Below are positions 1 through 6,881 of a stretch of DNA of 45,007 nt, piece after piece. The DNA is from Anaerolineae bacterium (GTDB lineage: Bacteria > Pseudomonadota > Alphaproteobacteria > DSM-16000 > Inquilinaceae): contig JANQQD010000222.1 of NCBI GenBank assembly GCA_028285185.1, forward strand, positions 1-45,007, read 5' to 3'. Below the pieces are notes generated by a model. The model saw nothing but the letters and a program-made list of their open reading frames with translations, searched no databases and was not told the origin of the DNA. The position numbers and the translations under genes were made by a program. Within the stretch, counting starts at the first letter, position 1. Each line of letters begins with the position of its first letter.

Positions 1-101
1 GTGGTGACCGCACCGCGCAGCTTAGAGCCACGCTGTTGCAGCGCGATATCCAGGTTGTTGCGGTATTCCTGGATCCGCGCGGTTTCGACTTCGAAACTCA
101 A
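1..101 (-). CDS. Prophage major capsid protein, N-terminal part (cut by window edge)
   Basis: Only the first 33 codons are visible; the gene continues past position 1. The peptide starts SFEVETARIQEYRNN and continues with a stretch containing DIALQQRGSKLRGAV, which resembles the N-terminus of podovirus-type major capsid proteins. The best start is a TTG at 101, with an AGAGGA ribosome-binding sequence 7 bases upstream. The capsid protein would form the virion shell together with the scaffold encoded at 7541-8347. It is odd that this gene is separated from the scaffold by more than 7 kb and that an opposite-strand gene lies just upstream. The identification rests on a short peptide and on context. 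Confidence 0.6.
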   Translation of the reverse strand, partial: MSFEVETARIQEYRNNLDIALQQRGSKLRGAVT

Positions 102-231
102 CGGGATGTCCTCTGTTGCGTGTCGCGCGTCTGCGCGCCGGCACGACCGCCCGATTGACGCGCAGCCTTGACGCGCTCACGTCGTTGCGTCAGCGTGCCG
201 AAAACACGCGGCCAAAACGGGGGAAACGCAC

Positions 232-657
232 ATGGCGCAAAGCAAAGTCGACGAAATCCTGGCCGAGCGTGACGCGCTCGCGGCACAGATCCGCAGCCTT
301 CAGGATCAACTGGCCGGCCTTGACCGGGCCGTCGCCATCCTGCAGCGGGCAGACGGTGGCGCAGCACCCAAGACTGCCGCCAGGGCTCCGAAGCCGCTGA
401 TCAAGGACGCCAGGCCCCCTGCCCCGCGGCGCACCAAACGCGCCGGCGGCCCGCGCCCGCGCAACCAGGCCCTGGTGCTGGAACTGCTGGCCGAAGCCGG
501 CGGGAACGGCCTTTCGGTCACCGACGTGCTCGCGGCCGGTGCCTCACGCGGCACGCCCATGGCGCGCGCCAGCATCTCCAGCCTGCTGTCCCGCCTGAAA
601 CGCCAGGGCCAGGTAGAAAGCAACGACGGCCGCTACATCCTCATCGACCGTGGGTAG
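232..657 (+). CDS. Small coiled-coil plus winged-helix protein of unknown function
   Basis: The 141-residue product has three parts. Residues 1-42 are a likely coiled coil rich in Ala, Leu, Arg and Gln. Residues 43-80 are a Pro/Ala/Arg/Lys-rich linker. Residues 80-141 look like a winged helix-turn-helix, with a helix NQALVLELLAEAGG, a second segment MARASISSLLSRLKRQG, and a wing ending GRYILIDRG. Such small proteins are commonly DNA-binding. The start has a GGGGGAAA sequence 5-12 bases upstream. It reads away from the capsid gene and converges on the terminase-like gene at 836-1324, so it interrupts the structural module. The specific role is unknown. Confidence 0.7.
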   Translation: MAQSKVDEILAERDALAAQIRSLQDQLAGLDRAVAILQRADGGAAPKTAARAPKPLIKDARPPAPRRTKRAGGPRPRNQALVLELLAEAGGNGLSVTDVLAAGASRGTPMARASISSLLSRLKRQGQVESNDGRYILIDRG

Positions 658-691
658 CATCTACCCACATTCATAGCCACAACCCCTGAAG

Positions 692-714
692 CCCTCCCCA
701 TTGATGGGGGAGGG
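692..714. repeat. GC-rich palindromic intergenic repeat
   Basis: CCCTCCCCA and TGGGGGAGGG form an imperfect hairpin around TTGA, followed by GGTTGGGTGGGGG. It lies between two convergent genes and could act as a bidirectional terminator. It also resembles the dispersed GC-rich palindromes common between alphaproteobacterial genes. A related palindrome lies at 5029-5055. Confidence 0.5.
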
Positions 715-835
715 TTGGGTGGGGGTGATCACGCCGACCGCAAGCGCGCACGAACAAACGTTCTGCACACGCCACAACCCAACCGTTGATGCCCGACATC
801 GACGCCGCCGAACGGCGTGTCGCTCAGCCAGTCCG

Positions 836-1324
836 TCATTCGCCCTCCGAACGCCCCGCGTTCGGCAACTTGCGGCCCTCCAGCTCGCGGTAGTCCACCT
901 CCTCCGCGTCGCTGTCGGGTTCCAACTCCCGGTGGATGCCGGTGTCGATCACCAGCGTCGTGTTGTCGATCACCGCATAGTCGGAACCGGTGCGGAACCT
1001 GTCCGGCCGGTACGCCCTGAGCAGCGTCTCCAGCAGCCGATCCGAATACCGCCGCGTATAGCCGACGAGCGTGCCCCGTTGGAACACCGGCTCGTCATAG
1101 CCTTCGACCGCGCGACGCCGCGCCTCGTCCTCCAGCTTGCCCGCCGCGATCTCGATCGCCTCGTCCCATGCAGCCGAGAACTCTGCGTCTTTGCGCCTCA
1201 GCCAATAGGCGCTCGGGTTGGTTCGCCCGACGACGCGCAGGCTTTCACTCACGTTGCCAGTCTCCGACAGCACGGTCAGAAACTGCTGCCTCACGCTCTT
1301 CGGCCACAAGTTCACTTTTGCCAT
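836..1324 (-). CDS. Terminase small subunit-like DNA-binding protein
   Basis: The 162-residue protein begins MAKVNLWPKSVRQQFL and contains an N-terminal helix-turn-helix-like region, with TGNVSESLRVVG and YWLRRKDAEFSAAWDEAI. This arrangement is typical of phage small terminase-like proteins that recognise phage DNA and recruit the large subunit. The C-terminus is acidic. The start at 1324 is preferred over GTG/ATG choices upstream because GAGGGG lies just before it. A terminator-like hairpin (1345-1371) and a copy of the TGTCCA element (1434-1499) are immediately upstream. It differs from the small terminase at 12875-13165, so either two phages contributed or this protein has another DNA-binding role. 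Confidence 0.6.
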   Translation of the reverse strand: MAKVNLWPKSVRQQFLTVLSETGNVSESLRVVGRTNPSAYWLRRKDAEFSAAWDEAIEIAAGKLEDEARRRAVEGYDEPVFQRGTLVGYTRRYSDRLLETLLRAYRPDRFRTGSDYAVIDNTTLVIDTGIHRELEPDSDAEEVDYRELEGRKLPNAGRSEGE

Positions 1325-1344
1325 GACACCCCTCAAACGCGAAA

Positions 1345-1371
1345 ACGCCCGCCGAGGGTCTCGACGGGCGT
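1345..1371 (-). terminator. Hairpin with U-tract on the minus strand
   Basis: ACGCCCGCCGAG pairs with CTCGACGGGCGT around a GGT loop, with one mismatch. On the minus strand the stem is followed by TTTTCG. It lies 20 bases upstream of the terminase-like start. A similar hairpin with the same flank (GAAAACGCCCGC) occurs at 12674-12705 upstream of the large terminase. Confidence 0.6.
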
Positions 1372-1433
1372 GGCAACTACGAGAGCGACGGTCAGGGTGG
1401 CAGGCGACGCTTGCTTACGGCGGCGCAGCAAAC

Positions 1434-1499
1434 CCCATCGTCTTTCTCATTCTGTCCAAGATCGGCCGATTTGTCCAGCATTTATTCCTATTCCCATTG
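1434..1499. repeat. TGTCCA paired element, left copy
   Basis: Two TGTCCA half-sites (1453-1458 and 1472-1477) are 19 bp apart and bracket the palindrome ATCGGCCGAT. A TTTATTCCTAT tract follows. The element aligns over about 65 bases with 12764-12830 and more weakly with 13467-13512. In all three cases it lies upstream of a minus-strand terminase-type gene. It may be an operator, a phage promoter or a packaging site. Confidence 0.6.
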
Positions 1500-1750
1500 A
1501 CCACTCACAGTGCCCTATGGGGCCGCAAGTCCGCCGCGAACCTGGATAGCGGACGCGGCGAGTGCGAACCTCCTTGCTGCGCTCACCACCCCTCGCTCAG
1601 ACGCGACCGTGGTTTCGGCGCTTGGCGCCGCGGCGCTAACGTTCTGGGCCGCTTCGACGCCGCCGTCGAAACGCCGCTTGAAAAGCCGGAATCAGCCCAT
1701 TGTGGTGCACCGTCCTCCAGACCACATAATATGCATACGAGGAGACAGGA

Positions 1751-2944
1751 ATGGAGATTTCGGCTGAGGGCGAGTCCCTGCCGGCGGAAGCAATACAGTC
1801 GCCAGTCGTAAAGGTCGCGCGCAACAAGATCGGCCGGGTCCTGACCTTGGCCCTTTTTGTCCGCGCTGGCGGCCGATGCGAATTCTGCAACAGAACCGTC
1901 GTCGAACACCACTTCACGAAACGGCTCGGCGTCTACGGCCAGCAGGCCCACATCGTCGCCTACCGCGAATACGGTCCCCGCGGCCAGGACGGTCCGAGGC
2001 CACGCGACATCGACGCAATTGAGAACTTAATGCTGCTCTGCCCTGACTGCCACATCGAGATCGACAATCACCCCTCGGCCTATCCGCGCGCCGCTCTTGA
2101 AAAGATGAAGCGTGACCATGAGCGACGCATCGACATCGTCACCGGGCTCGCGCCCGAGAGCCGTTCCCATGTGATCATGCTCAGGGCGCCAATCCGCGGG
2201 AAACACGTAGCGATCCCGAAGGGCGATGCATTCGAGGCGCTACGGCCCAGGTATCCGGTACATCGCGAGTGGACAGAGATCGACCTGAGCGGCTTAAGGG
2301 AGGCGCCGGAGACGCCGGAGTTCGTCAAGGTGGCCGTCTGCCAGATCGATCGTGAGGTCAAGTTTGCGTTAGCCGTGGGCGGCCCGGTGGAGGCCGCCGG
2401 TCACGTGTCGGTGTTCGGCTTGGCGCCGATCGCACTACTAGCTCGCCTCGGCGCTGCTATAGGGGACAAGGTCCCGACAGACGTGTTCCAACGGCACCGC
2501 GATACGGAGGACTGGCGCTGGAAGCCAGACGACTTCGCGCCGCCGGTTCGGTACGTGCACGGGTGGGTTCGGAAGGCGCAGCGCGGCGCGCCCGTGGCGC
2601 TTGTCCTCTCGCTCAGCGGGAAGATCCATCTTGAGTCCTTACCAGGGGAAACAGCTGAACATCACGCCATCTACGGGATGACCCTCGACGACGTGACACC
2701 AGCGCCGACGTTCCTGAACTGCCGACGTGACGTCGAGGCTTTCCGACGCGCGTACCATGAAGCCCAATCTCAGATCGCCGACGAACATGGCGATGACGTC
2801 GAGCTCAACCTCTTCCCGGCAGTGCCCGCGCCGATCGCCATCCTCTGTGGACGCGAACGCCTGCCGAAGCCCCGCCCGCCGATGCGGATCTACGACTTCG
2901 ACCACGCGCGGGGCGGCTTCAACTACCAGCTGGAGATCGACTGA
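1751..2944 (+). CDS. cap5: CBASS effector: HNH endonuclease fused to SAVED domain (Cap5)
   Basis: This 397-residue protein has the Cap5 layout. An N-terminal HNH nuclease carries zinc-binding C43/C46 and C97/C100, the AHI motif with H67, N92 and H101 (motif NLMLLCPDCHIEID). A C-terminal SAVED domain runs from about 170 to 397 and ends with a segment containing LFPAVPAPIAILCG and the terminal strand MRIYDFD. In the known family, SAVED binds the cyclic oligonucleotide made by the partner CD-NTase, which assembles the nuclease domains to degrade DNA in phage-infected cells. The ATG follows a good GGAGA-type ribosome-binding site. It is the first gene of a tight operon, one base before the CD-NTase gene. 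All visible HNH residues are intact. Confidence 0.92.
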   Translation: MEISAEGESLPAEAIQSPVVKVARNKIGRVLTLALFVRAGGRCEFCNRTVVEHHFTKRLGVYGQQAHIVAYREYGPRGQDGPRPRDIDAIENLMLLCPDCHIEIDNHPSAYPRAALEKMKRDHERRIDIVTGLAPESRSHVIMLRAPIRGKHVAIPKGDAFEALRPRYPVHREWTEIDLSGLREAPETPEFVKVAVCQIDREVKFALAVGGPVEAAGHVSVFGLAPIALLARLGAAIGDKVPTDVFQRHRDTEDWRWKPDDFAPPVRYVHGWVRKAQRGAPVALVLSLSGKIHLESLPGETAEHHAIYGMTLDDVTPAPTFLNCRRDVEAFRRAYHEAQSQIADEHGDDVELNLFPAVPAPIAILCGRERLPKPRPPMRIYDFDHARGGFNYQLEID

Positions 2945-2945
2945 A

Positions 2946-3839
2946 ATGACCCCAGCCCAACAGCTCTACGCAATCCTCGAACAGCAGCGTCTCCACGAAG
3001 ACGGGCCAGAGCTCGCCGCGCTTCGGCAACACCGAGCAAAAGTCGAGGAAGTGCTCCACAGGGCTTTCGGCTACGGCGGGCTAACGATCCGTTACGCCGG
3101 CTCCAAGGCCAAGGACACGATGATCAAAGAAGCCTTCGACCTCGACATCGTAGCCTACTTCCACCACGACAACGCCGCTGCCGGCGACACGATCGGGGAG
3201 ATCTTCCGAAAAGTCGCGCACGCGCTGGATACCGCCTACGAGGTCAAGCCCAGGCGCTCGGCGATCCGCCTCCACACGCGCGAAACCGGCCGGAACGGCA
3301 GATACATTCACATCGACGTCGTGCCCGGACGCTTCATTGACGCTCGGCGGGCGGACTGCTTCATCCACCAGAACGAGGGCCCTAAGGCCTACATCAAGAC
3401 CAACCTCGACAAACATGTCGGGCACATCCGGGATAGCGGCGTCATCGACACGCTGAAGCTCATGAAGCTGATGCGCGTCCGATACGGCGCCGACATCAAG
3501 CAGTTCGCCCTCGACCTGACCACGATCGAGATCTTGAAGGCCAAGGCCGGCTGGCCAATCGACAGGCAGATGTCCAACATCCTTGCAACAATCGCGTCGG
3601 CGCACGTACCAGTCCCGATACAGGACCCGGCAAACCCTTGCGGCAACGACACCGTCGTGCCGGATCGGTCGAGCTGGACCGACCTCCGCGCCATCGCCGG
3701 TCGGGTCCACAAAGGCGCCGAGCGCAGCGGTTGGATGGTCGCCTTGGGCGACGTGGCGAGGTCCGTGCCCGCGCGGCCGGCTGTCGTGAGTGCTGCGGCG
3801 AAAGCGATCAATGAGCCGACGATGCCGTGGTGCTACTGA
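2946..3839 (+). CDS. cdn: CBASS cyclic-oligonucleotide synthase (CD-NTase)
   Basis: The 297-residue protein has the cGAS/DncV-like nucleotidyltransferase signature: G52-S53 in AGSKAKDT, the metal-binding pair D65-x-D67 (AFDLDIV), and a third acidic residue D124 in YIHIDVVPGRF. It should make a cyclic di- or trinucleotide from NTPs on phage infection and thereby activate the SAVED effector encoded upstream. The clade and product cannot be read from the sequence by eye. It starts one base after the effector stop and its 3' end overlaps the E2 gene by 29 bases. The C-terminus reads NEPTMPWCY. It does not end in Gly or Ala, the residues expected where the C-terminus is conjugated by Cap2 or E2 proteins. 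Confidence 0.93.
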   Translation: MTPAQQLYAILEQQRLHEDGPELAALRQHRAKVEEVLHRAFGYGGLTIRYAGSKAKDTMIKEAFDLDIVAYFHHDNAAAGDTIGEIFRKVAHALDTAYEVKPRRSAIRLHTRETGRNGRYIHIDVVPGRFIDARRADCFIHQNEGPKAYIKTNLDKHVGHIRDSGVIDTLKLMKLMRVRYGADIKQFALDLTTIEILKAKAGWPIDRQMSNILATIASAHVPVPIQDPANPCGNDTVVPDRSSWTDLRAIAGRVHKGAERSGWMVALGDVARSVPARPAVVSAAAKAINEPTMPWCY

Positions 3840-4536
3840 GCGCGATAGCTCGCCGTGGTGGGTCAAGCGGCCGGAGCTGCTCGCTGAAATCGAGGCCGAG
3901 CTTGATGCAAACCATCCGCTGCTGCGCGTTGTGGAGCGTGACGGCGTCATCGTGGTGCTGGGCCGTTTAATACTGGAAGCGGAGGGGCAGGCTTTCGACG
4001 CCTACGAGATCGCGATGGTCTTTCCGCGGACCTATCCGATGGACCTTCCAGCGGTCTTCGAGACACGCGGCCGGATTACGCCGACGAGGGATCGCCATTT
4101 CAATGCAACGGGCGACGCATGCCTTATGGTACCCGAGGAATGGCTGCTAAAGGCAAGCGACACGTCCTTCCACGGTTTCATGAGCGGGCCCGTGAAGAAC
4201 TTCTTCGTGGCCCAGGCCTTTTACGACGAGCATGGAGAATTTCCGCACGGCGTGCGCGAACACGGGTCGGCAGGTCTCGTATCCACTTACGGCGAGCTGC
4301 TCGATGTGCCGCGGACGGCGGATCGCATTCTCGCAGAGCTAGACTGCCTGGCCGCCGAGCGCGCCAAGGGCCATTGGGACTGTCCTTGCGGCTCCGGCCG
4401 GCGCCTGCGAGACTGCTGCCGCGCCCGCATCGAAAGGCTTCGCAGGCGGCTCGACGTGAAAATGGCCGACGGTATGCGGACAAGGCTTCGAGCCGTCATC
4501 CGCGAGCAAAGCACGGGAGCTGGGTTCAGATCTTGA
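3811..4536 (+). CDS. CBASS E2-like conjugating protein with C-terminal SEC-C zinc motif
   Basis: This 241-residue protein has an E2 (ubiquitin-conjugating-like) core at about 20-140. It shows a FPRTYPMDLP strand-turn and the active-site segment HFNATGDACLMVPEEW, with C104 as the likely catalytic cysteine. Residues 189-203 (WDCPCGSGRRLRDCC) form a SEC-C metal site, C-x-C-x8-C-C. There is no adenylating E1 or JAB domain, so this is the short type II CBASS form in which a stand-alone E2 is thought to act on the CD-NTase C-terminus and regulate it. The start is uncertain: GTG at 3790 or ATG at 3811, both inside the CD-NTase gene, implying translational coupling. The SEC-C tail may bind a partner. 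Confidence 0.85.
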   Translation: MSRRCRGATERDSSPWWVKRPELLAEIEAELDANHPLLRVVERDGVIVVLGRLILEAEGQAFDAYEIAMVFPRTYPMDLPAVFETRGRITPTRDRHFNATGDACLMVPEEWLLKASDTSFHGFMSGPVKNFFVAQAFYDEHGEFPHGVREHGSAGLVSTYGELLDVPRTADRILAELDCLAAERAKGHWDCPCGSGRRLRDCCRARIERLRRRLDVKMADGMRTRLRAVIREQSTGAGFRS

Positions 4537-4649
4537 ACTGAGAATCATCGGAAGGATTTCAAGAAAAAAGGGTCACAAAAAAGGTCAGATCCATACTCTC
4601 GTCCCGTACTCCGTTCAGACAAGATTCTAACCTTTCCCTCACCCAATGA

Positions 4650-4916
4650 TCACCCATTCCGCGACAGCGCCAGAATTCGCCACGTGTTGCCCTCCCGATT
4701 GCGGCGCGCCCGGCAGGTGAACCGGGGCACCAGATCCAACAACTTGGTATGGCCCGGTAGCTTGCGCCTCAATGTGGCCGGATAGACCTTGCCCTGTCGT
4801 CCGCAGCGTCCACAGGTTATCTCGACCACACGCCGCTCGCGCAGGTCCTCCAACCGTACCTGATACCGCGGCCCGATTGTGATGTTCTGTTTATGTTCCA
4901 CACACGGCAAGCCCAT
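4650..4916 (-). CDS. Small zinc-ribbon-like hypothetical protein
   Basis: The 88-residue product (ATG at 4916; a GTG at 4928 would add four residues) contains a CGRCG knuckle within VVEITCGRCGRQGKVYP. It later has TLRRKLPGHTKLLDLVPRFTC, which resembles small alphaproteobacterial zinc-binding proteins with two knuckles. The expected second Cys-x2-Cys reads TCRARRNREGN, so only one cysteine remains and the site may be degenerate. It converges on the CBASS operon. There is no good ribosome-binding site for either start. Function unknown. Confidence 0.5.
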   Translation of the reverse strand: MGLPCVEHKQNITIGPRYQVRLEDLRERRVVEITCGRCGRQGKVYPATLRRKLPGHTKLLDLVPRFTCRARRNREGNTWRILALSRNG

Positions 4917-5254
4917 ATGAGGAAACACCGATCAGCTGGACAAGTCGTCAGACCCACCTCTCTCCCCAACAGCGCTCAGTTCCCGAGCGCACGGACCGAA
5001 TCAGGCAAGTAATTAGCGCATCCTATACCTTTCCCTCCTAATTGGGGAGGAAAGGGGTCAGATCCTTTCTCGCTCAGGTGTAGCCGCTAAGACGCCTAAC
5101 CGCCTACGACTCGCCAAGGCTCAAGTGGAGCCTGACAATTTTCCCGCACATTGGCATAGGACATTCTTCGCGCAGTATTACCAATTCGCCTAATCGCCGT
5201 GCATGCACGCGAATACCATAAACTCCGCGAAATTCGCATATCGAGTTTCATTCA
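4917..5254. other. Intergenic region with palindrome and GGGTCAGATCC motif
   Basis: No gene is recognisable. It holds an imperfect palindrome (5029-5055: CCTTTCCCTCC, TAAT, GGGGAGGAAAGG) running directly into GGGGTCAGATCC (5054-5065). A related AAAGGTCAGATCC lies at about 4580-4592, just after the CBASS operon. From about 5150 onward the DNA becomes noticeably AT-rich, marking a composition boundary. Confidence 0.4.
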
Positions 5255-5941
5255 CTAATATTTATCATCGTCTTTCGTAACATGAGCCCCAAGAATAGAT
5301 GCCGCCTGGGATAATAGAATTTGTGCCTTTTGATGATATCCGTTTGCAGCAGCGAGTTCAGCCTTCTTTTCGAGCATCTTGATCGCCAAAATCCTATCAC
5401 TTTGATAATCGTACGGGTCTGTTTTATCTAACGTCGTGCTCTGTCTCGCTCCACTAGACACATTCAAGTCTGATTCCGCGCTCCGAATTTCCCCAATCCT
5501 TTGTCTGACTTCCTCACGTAGCTGCTCATTCTCAATCCTTTGAACTTCAATGTCCTGTTTGGCCGCTTTGATAATAGAATCAACTTCGCGAGCTTGCTCT
5601 TCTCGCAATTCATTTTTGATGCGACTTACTTCATGCGCCAACTTTATTGTGAGTATTCGTTTCTTTTTGATTGGTATTTGTGCCCACATCGTGCCCAATA
5701 ACGAAATCCACGGCGCTGCCAGCGCAATAGCTAGTCCAGTAACAATTGGCAAAACAAATGACGTTGCCCAATTCGTACTCTGCTCCAAATACTCAAATCG
5801 CTCTCTAACTTCATTCTCTGAAAATATAATGTAAAATATCCCCTTCCAATTGAAAACAGCAAACGAAAAAATTACGTATGAGAAAACTGGAGTCCTTATT
5901 CTTTCAGATAGTGCATCAAATAGATCTTTCAGTTTGTCCAT
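5255..5941 (-). CDS. Membrane protein with long coiled coil, AT-rich, unknown function
   Basis: The 228-residue protein starts MDKLKDLFDALSERIRTP. Two hydrophobic segments follow (about 17-41, FSYVIFSFAVFNWKGIFYIIF, and about 59-82, FVLPIVTGLAIALAAPWISLL). A charged coiled coil covers about 90-165 and a helical tail follows, with KMLEKKAELAAANGYHQKAQILLSQAA. The motif of RI-R-SP/TP followed by FIFSFxxxNWK recurs in a widespread family of uncharacterised membrane proteins. The ATG at 5941 has GGAAAG 10 bases upstream; a TTG at 5965 is possible. Its base composition is much more AT-rich than its neighbours, which indicates recent transfer. Beside CBASS it may be an unrecognised defence or phage-interaction gene, but the sequence gives no function. 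Confidence 0.75.
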   Translation of the reverse strand: MDKLKDLFDALSERIRTPVFSYVIFSFAVFNWKGIFYIIFSENEVRERFEYLEQSTNWATSFVLPIVTGLAIALAAPWISLLGTMWAQIPIKKKRILTIKLAHEVSRIKNELREEQAREVDSIIKAAKQDIEVQRIENEQLREEVRQRIGEIRSAESDLNVSSGARQSTTLDKTDPYDYQSDRILAIKMLEKKAELAAANGYHQKAQILLSQAASILGAHVTKDDDKY

Positions 5942-6242
5942 ATCAGCTGAGCTTTCCAGGGGCAACTATATCATTCGTGCGGATCGACGACGGAGATTTG
6001 ATTACCTAATAGTATACCTAAATGCGGAACCGCTGCGCAACCAGATTAGGGGCGCAATCTGCTGGGATGCGCTCTTTCAAACGATAGAGCAGCAACAACA
6101 GATCCGCCTGAATCGACTCACGACCCGCCAGACTTCGAGCAACTGGAGCAGTATGACCATCAGCCCAAGTTCGTGGTGGTCACCTTCGACTGAAGTGCAT
6201 CAATATCGTTCACTGCGACCGCATCTCCTCGACCGAATCCCA
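5942..6242. other. AT-rich junction region with a possible gene remnant
   Basis: This region lies between the AT-rich membrane gene and the truncated virion gene and shows no complete gene. A plus-strand frame open from 6050 to a TGA at 6191-6193 ends in a protein-like tail (PPDFEQLEQYDHQPKFVVV, then TFD). It has no ATG, GTG or TTG start and may be the end of a disrupted gene. The abrupt change in composition near 6050-6100 is consistent with a recombination junction. Confidence 0.35.
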
Positions 6243-6842
6243 TTAAAACACTCCGTCACGTCTCGCGCGCCAGTTGCCCGCCGTTTCCGGCAGCATCCAG
6301 GTTCGGGCCGCGGCGTCCAGGTCGCCGTCGAATTGTGTCAGCGCTTCGTCCCGGCCCATCGCGCCAATCCGCACGGCTTCGGCCAACGCGTCAACGGTCA
6401 GCCCAAAATCGGCCACCCTCTGGGCTATGACCGCACCATGCTGGAACAACACGGCGCGCGCGCTAAGCGGCGGCCACAGGCCACTCAGCCTGTCGGTGGC
6501 CATGTCGCGCGCCAGATCGTTCGGCGCCTGTGCCAGCGTGTCGGCCAGCCACTGCTCCCACTCTCCGGCCAACTGCCTTGTGTGTCCGGGTGCGCCGTCG
6601 GCGGCGGTGGCCTGTAACTCCGCTTCCCGCCGCGCCCAGTAGACCCGCGCCTCCGCCGCGACACGCGACGTCCAGGATACGGCGTCGGCCTCCGCCTCTT
6701 GCTGGAGGACGGCCCCTACCGTCTCCAACCCGTCGGCCAGAGCGTCCAACGCTGCATCGGCCGTCAGATCTGGCTCGGCACGGTGGCTGAGCCGAGGGCT
6801 GGGGACGTCCGTGCTTTCGCTGTAGCGGGCAACGCGCGGCAT
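6243..6842 (-). pseudogene. Internal virion protein fragment (probably truncated)
   Basis: The 199-residue product is Ala-rich and helical, starting MPRVARYSESTDVPSPRL. It resembles the N-terminal part of the large podovirus internal core/ejection proteins, with an ALADGLETVGAVL start and tandem helical segments such as LAGEWEQWLADTL and VADFGLTVDALAEAVR. Those proteins are usually several hundred residues long. This one stops at 6243 where the phage-type sequence gives way to a different composition, so I read it as truncated by the event that placed the CBASS-side DNA here. It is next to another internal-virion-type gene (6882-7361), which supports the call. It might instead be an intact short protein. 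Confidence 0.5.
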
Positions 6843-6881
6843 CGGTCAGTCGTGCGCGCGCAGGAGAGCTGCGCACACGGT

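Larger units (their letters stand above)
1325..1750. other. Intergenic region between prophage block and CBASS operon
   Basis: This 426-base gap holds a minus-strand hairpin (1345-1371), the left copy of the TGTCCA element (1434-1499) and about 250 bases of GC-rich sequence with no convincing gene. The last 20 bases, with GAGGAGACAGGA just before the ATG at 1751, give the CBASS operon a strong ribosome-binding site. I do not see a clear sigma-70 promoter. ATAATATGCATAC around 1727-1739 is the most AT-rich candidate for a -10 region. Confidence 0.5.

Noticed and set aside
701..1549. 282-codon plus-strand open frame
   Set aside because: It is antisense to the terminase-like gene and the product is rich in Arg/Pro/His with no family pattern. 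The minus-strand frame has a good ribosome-binding site and family features.
3811..4536. SecA-related or simple SEC-C protein
   Set aside because: The SEC-C motif is only the C-terminal tail; the main domain has an E2 active-site pattern and sits in a CBASS operon.
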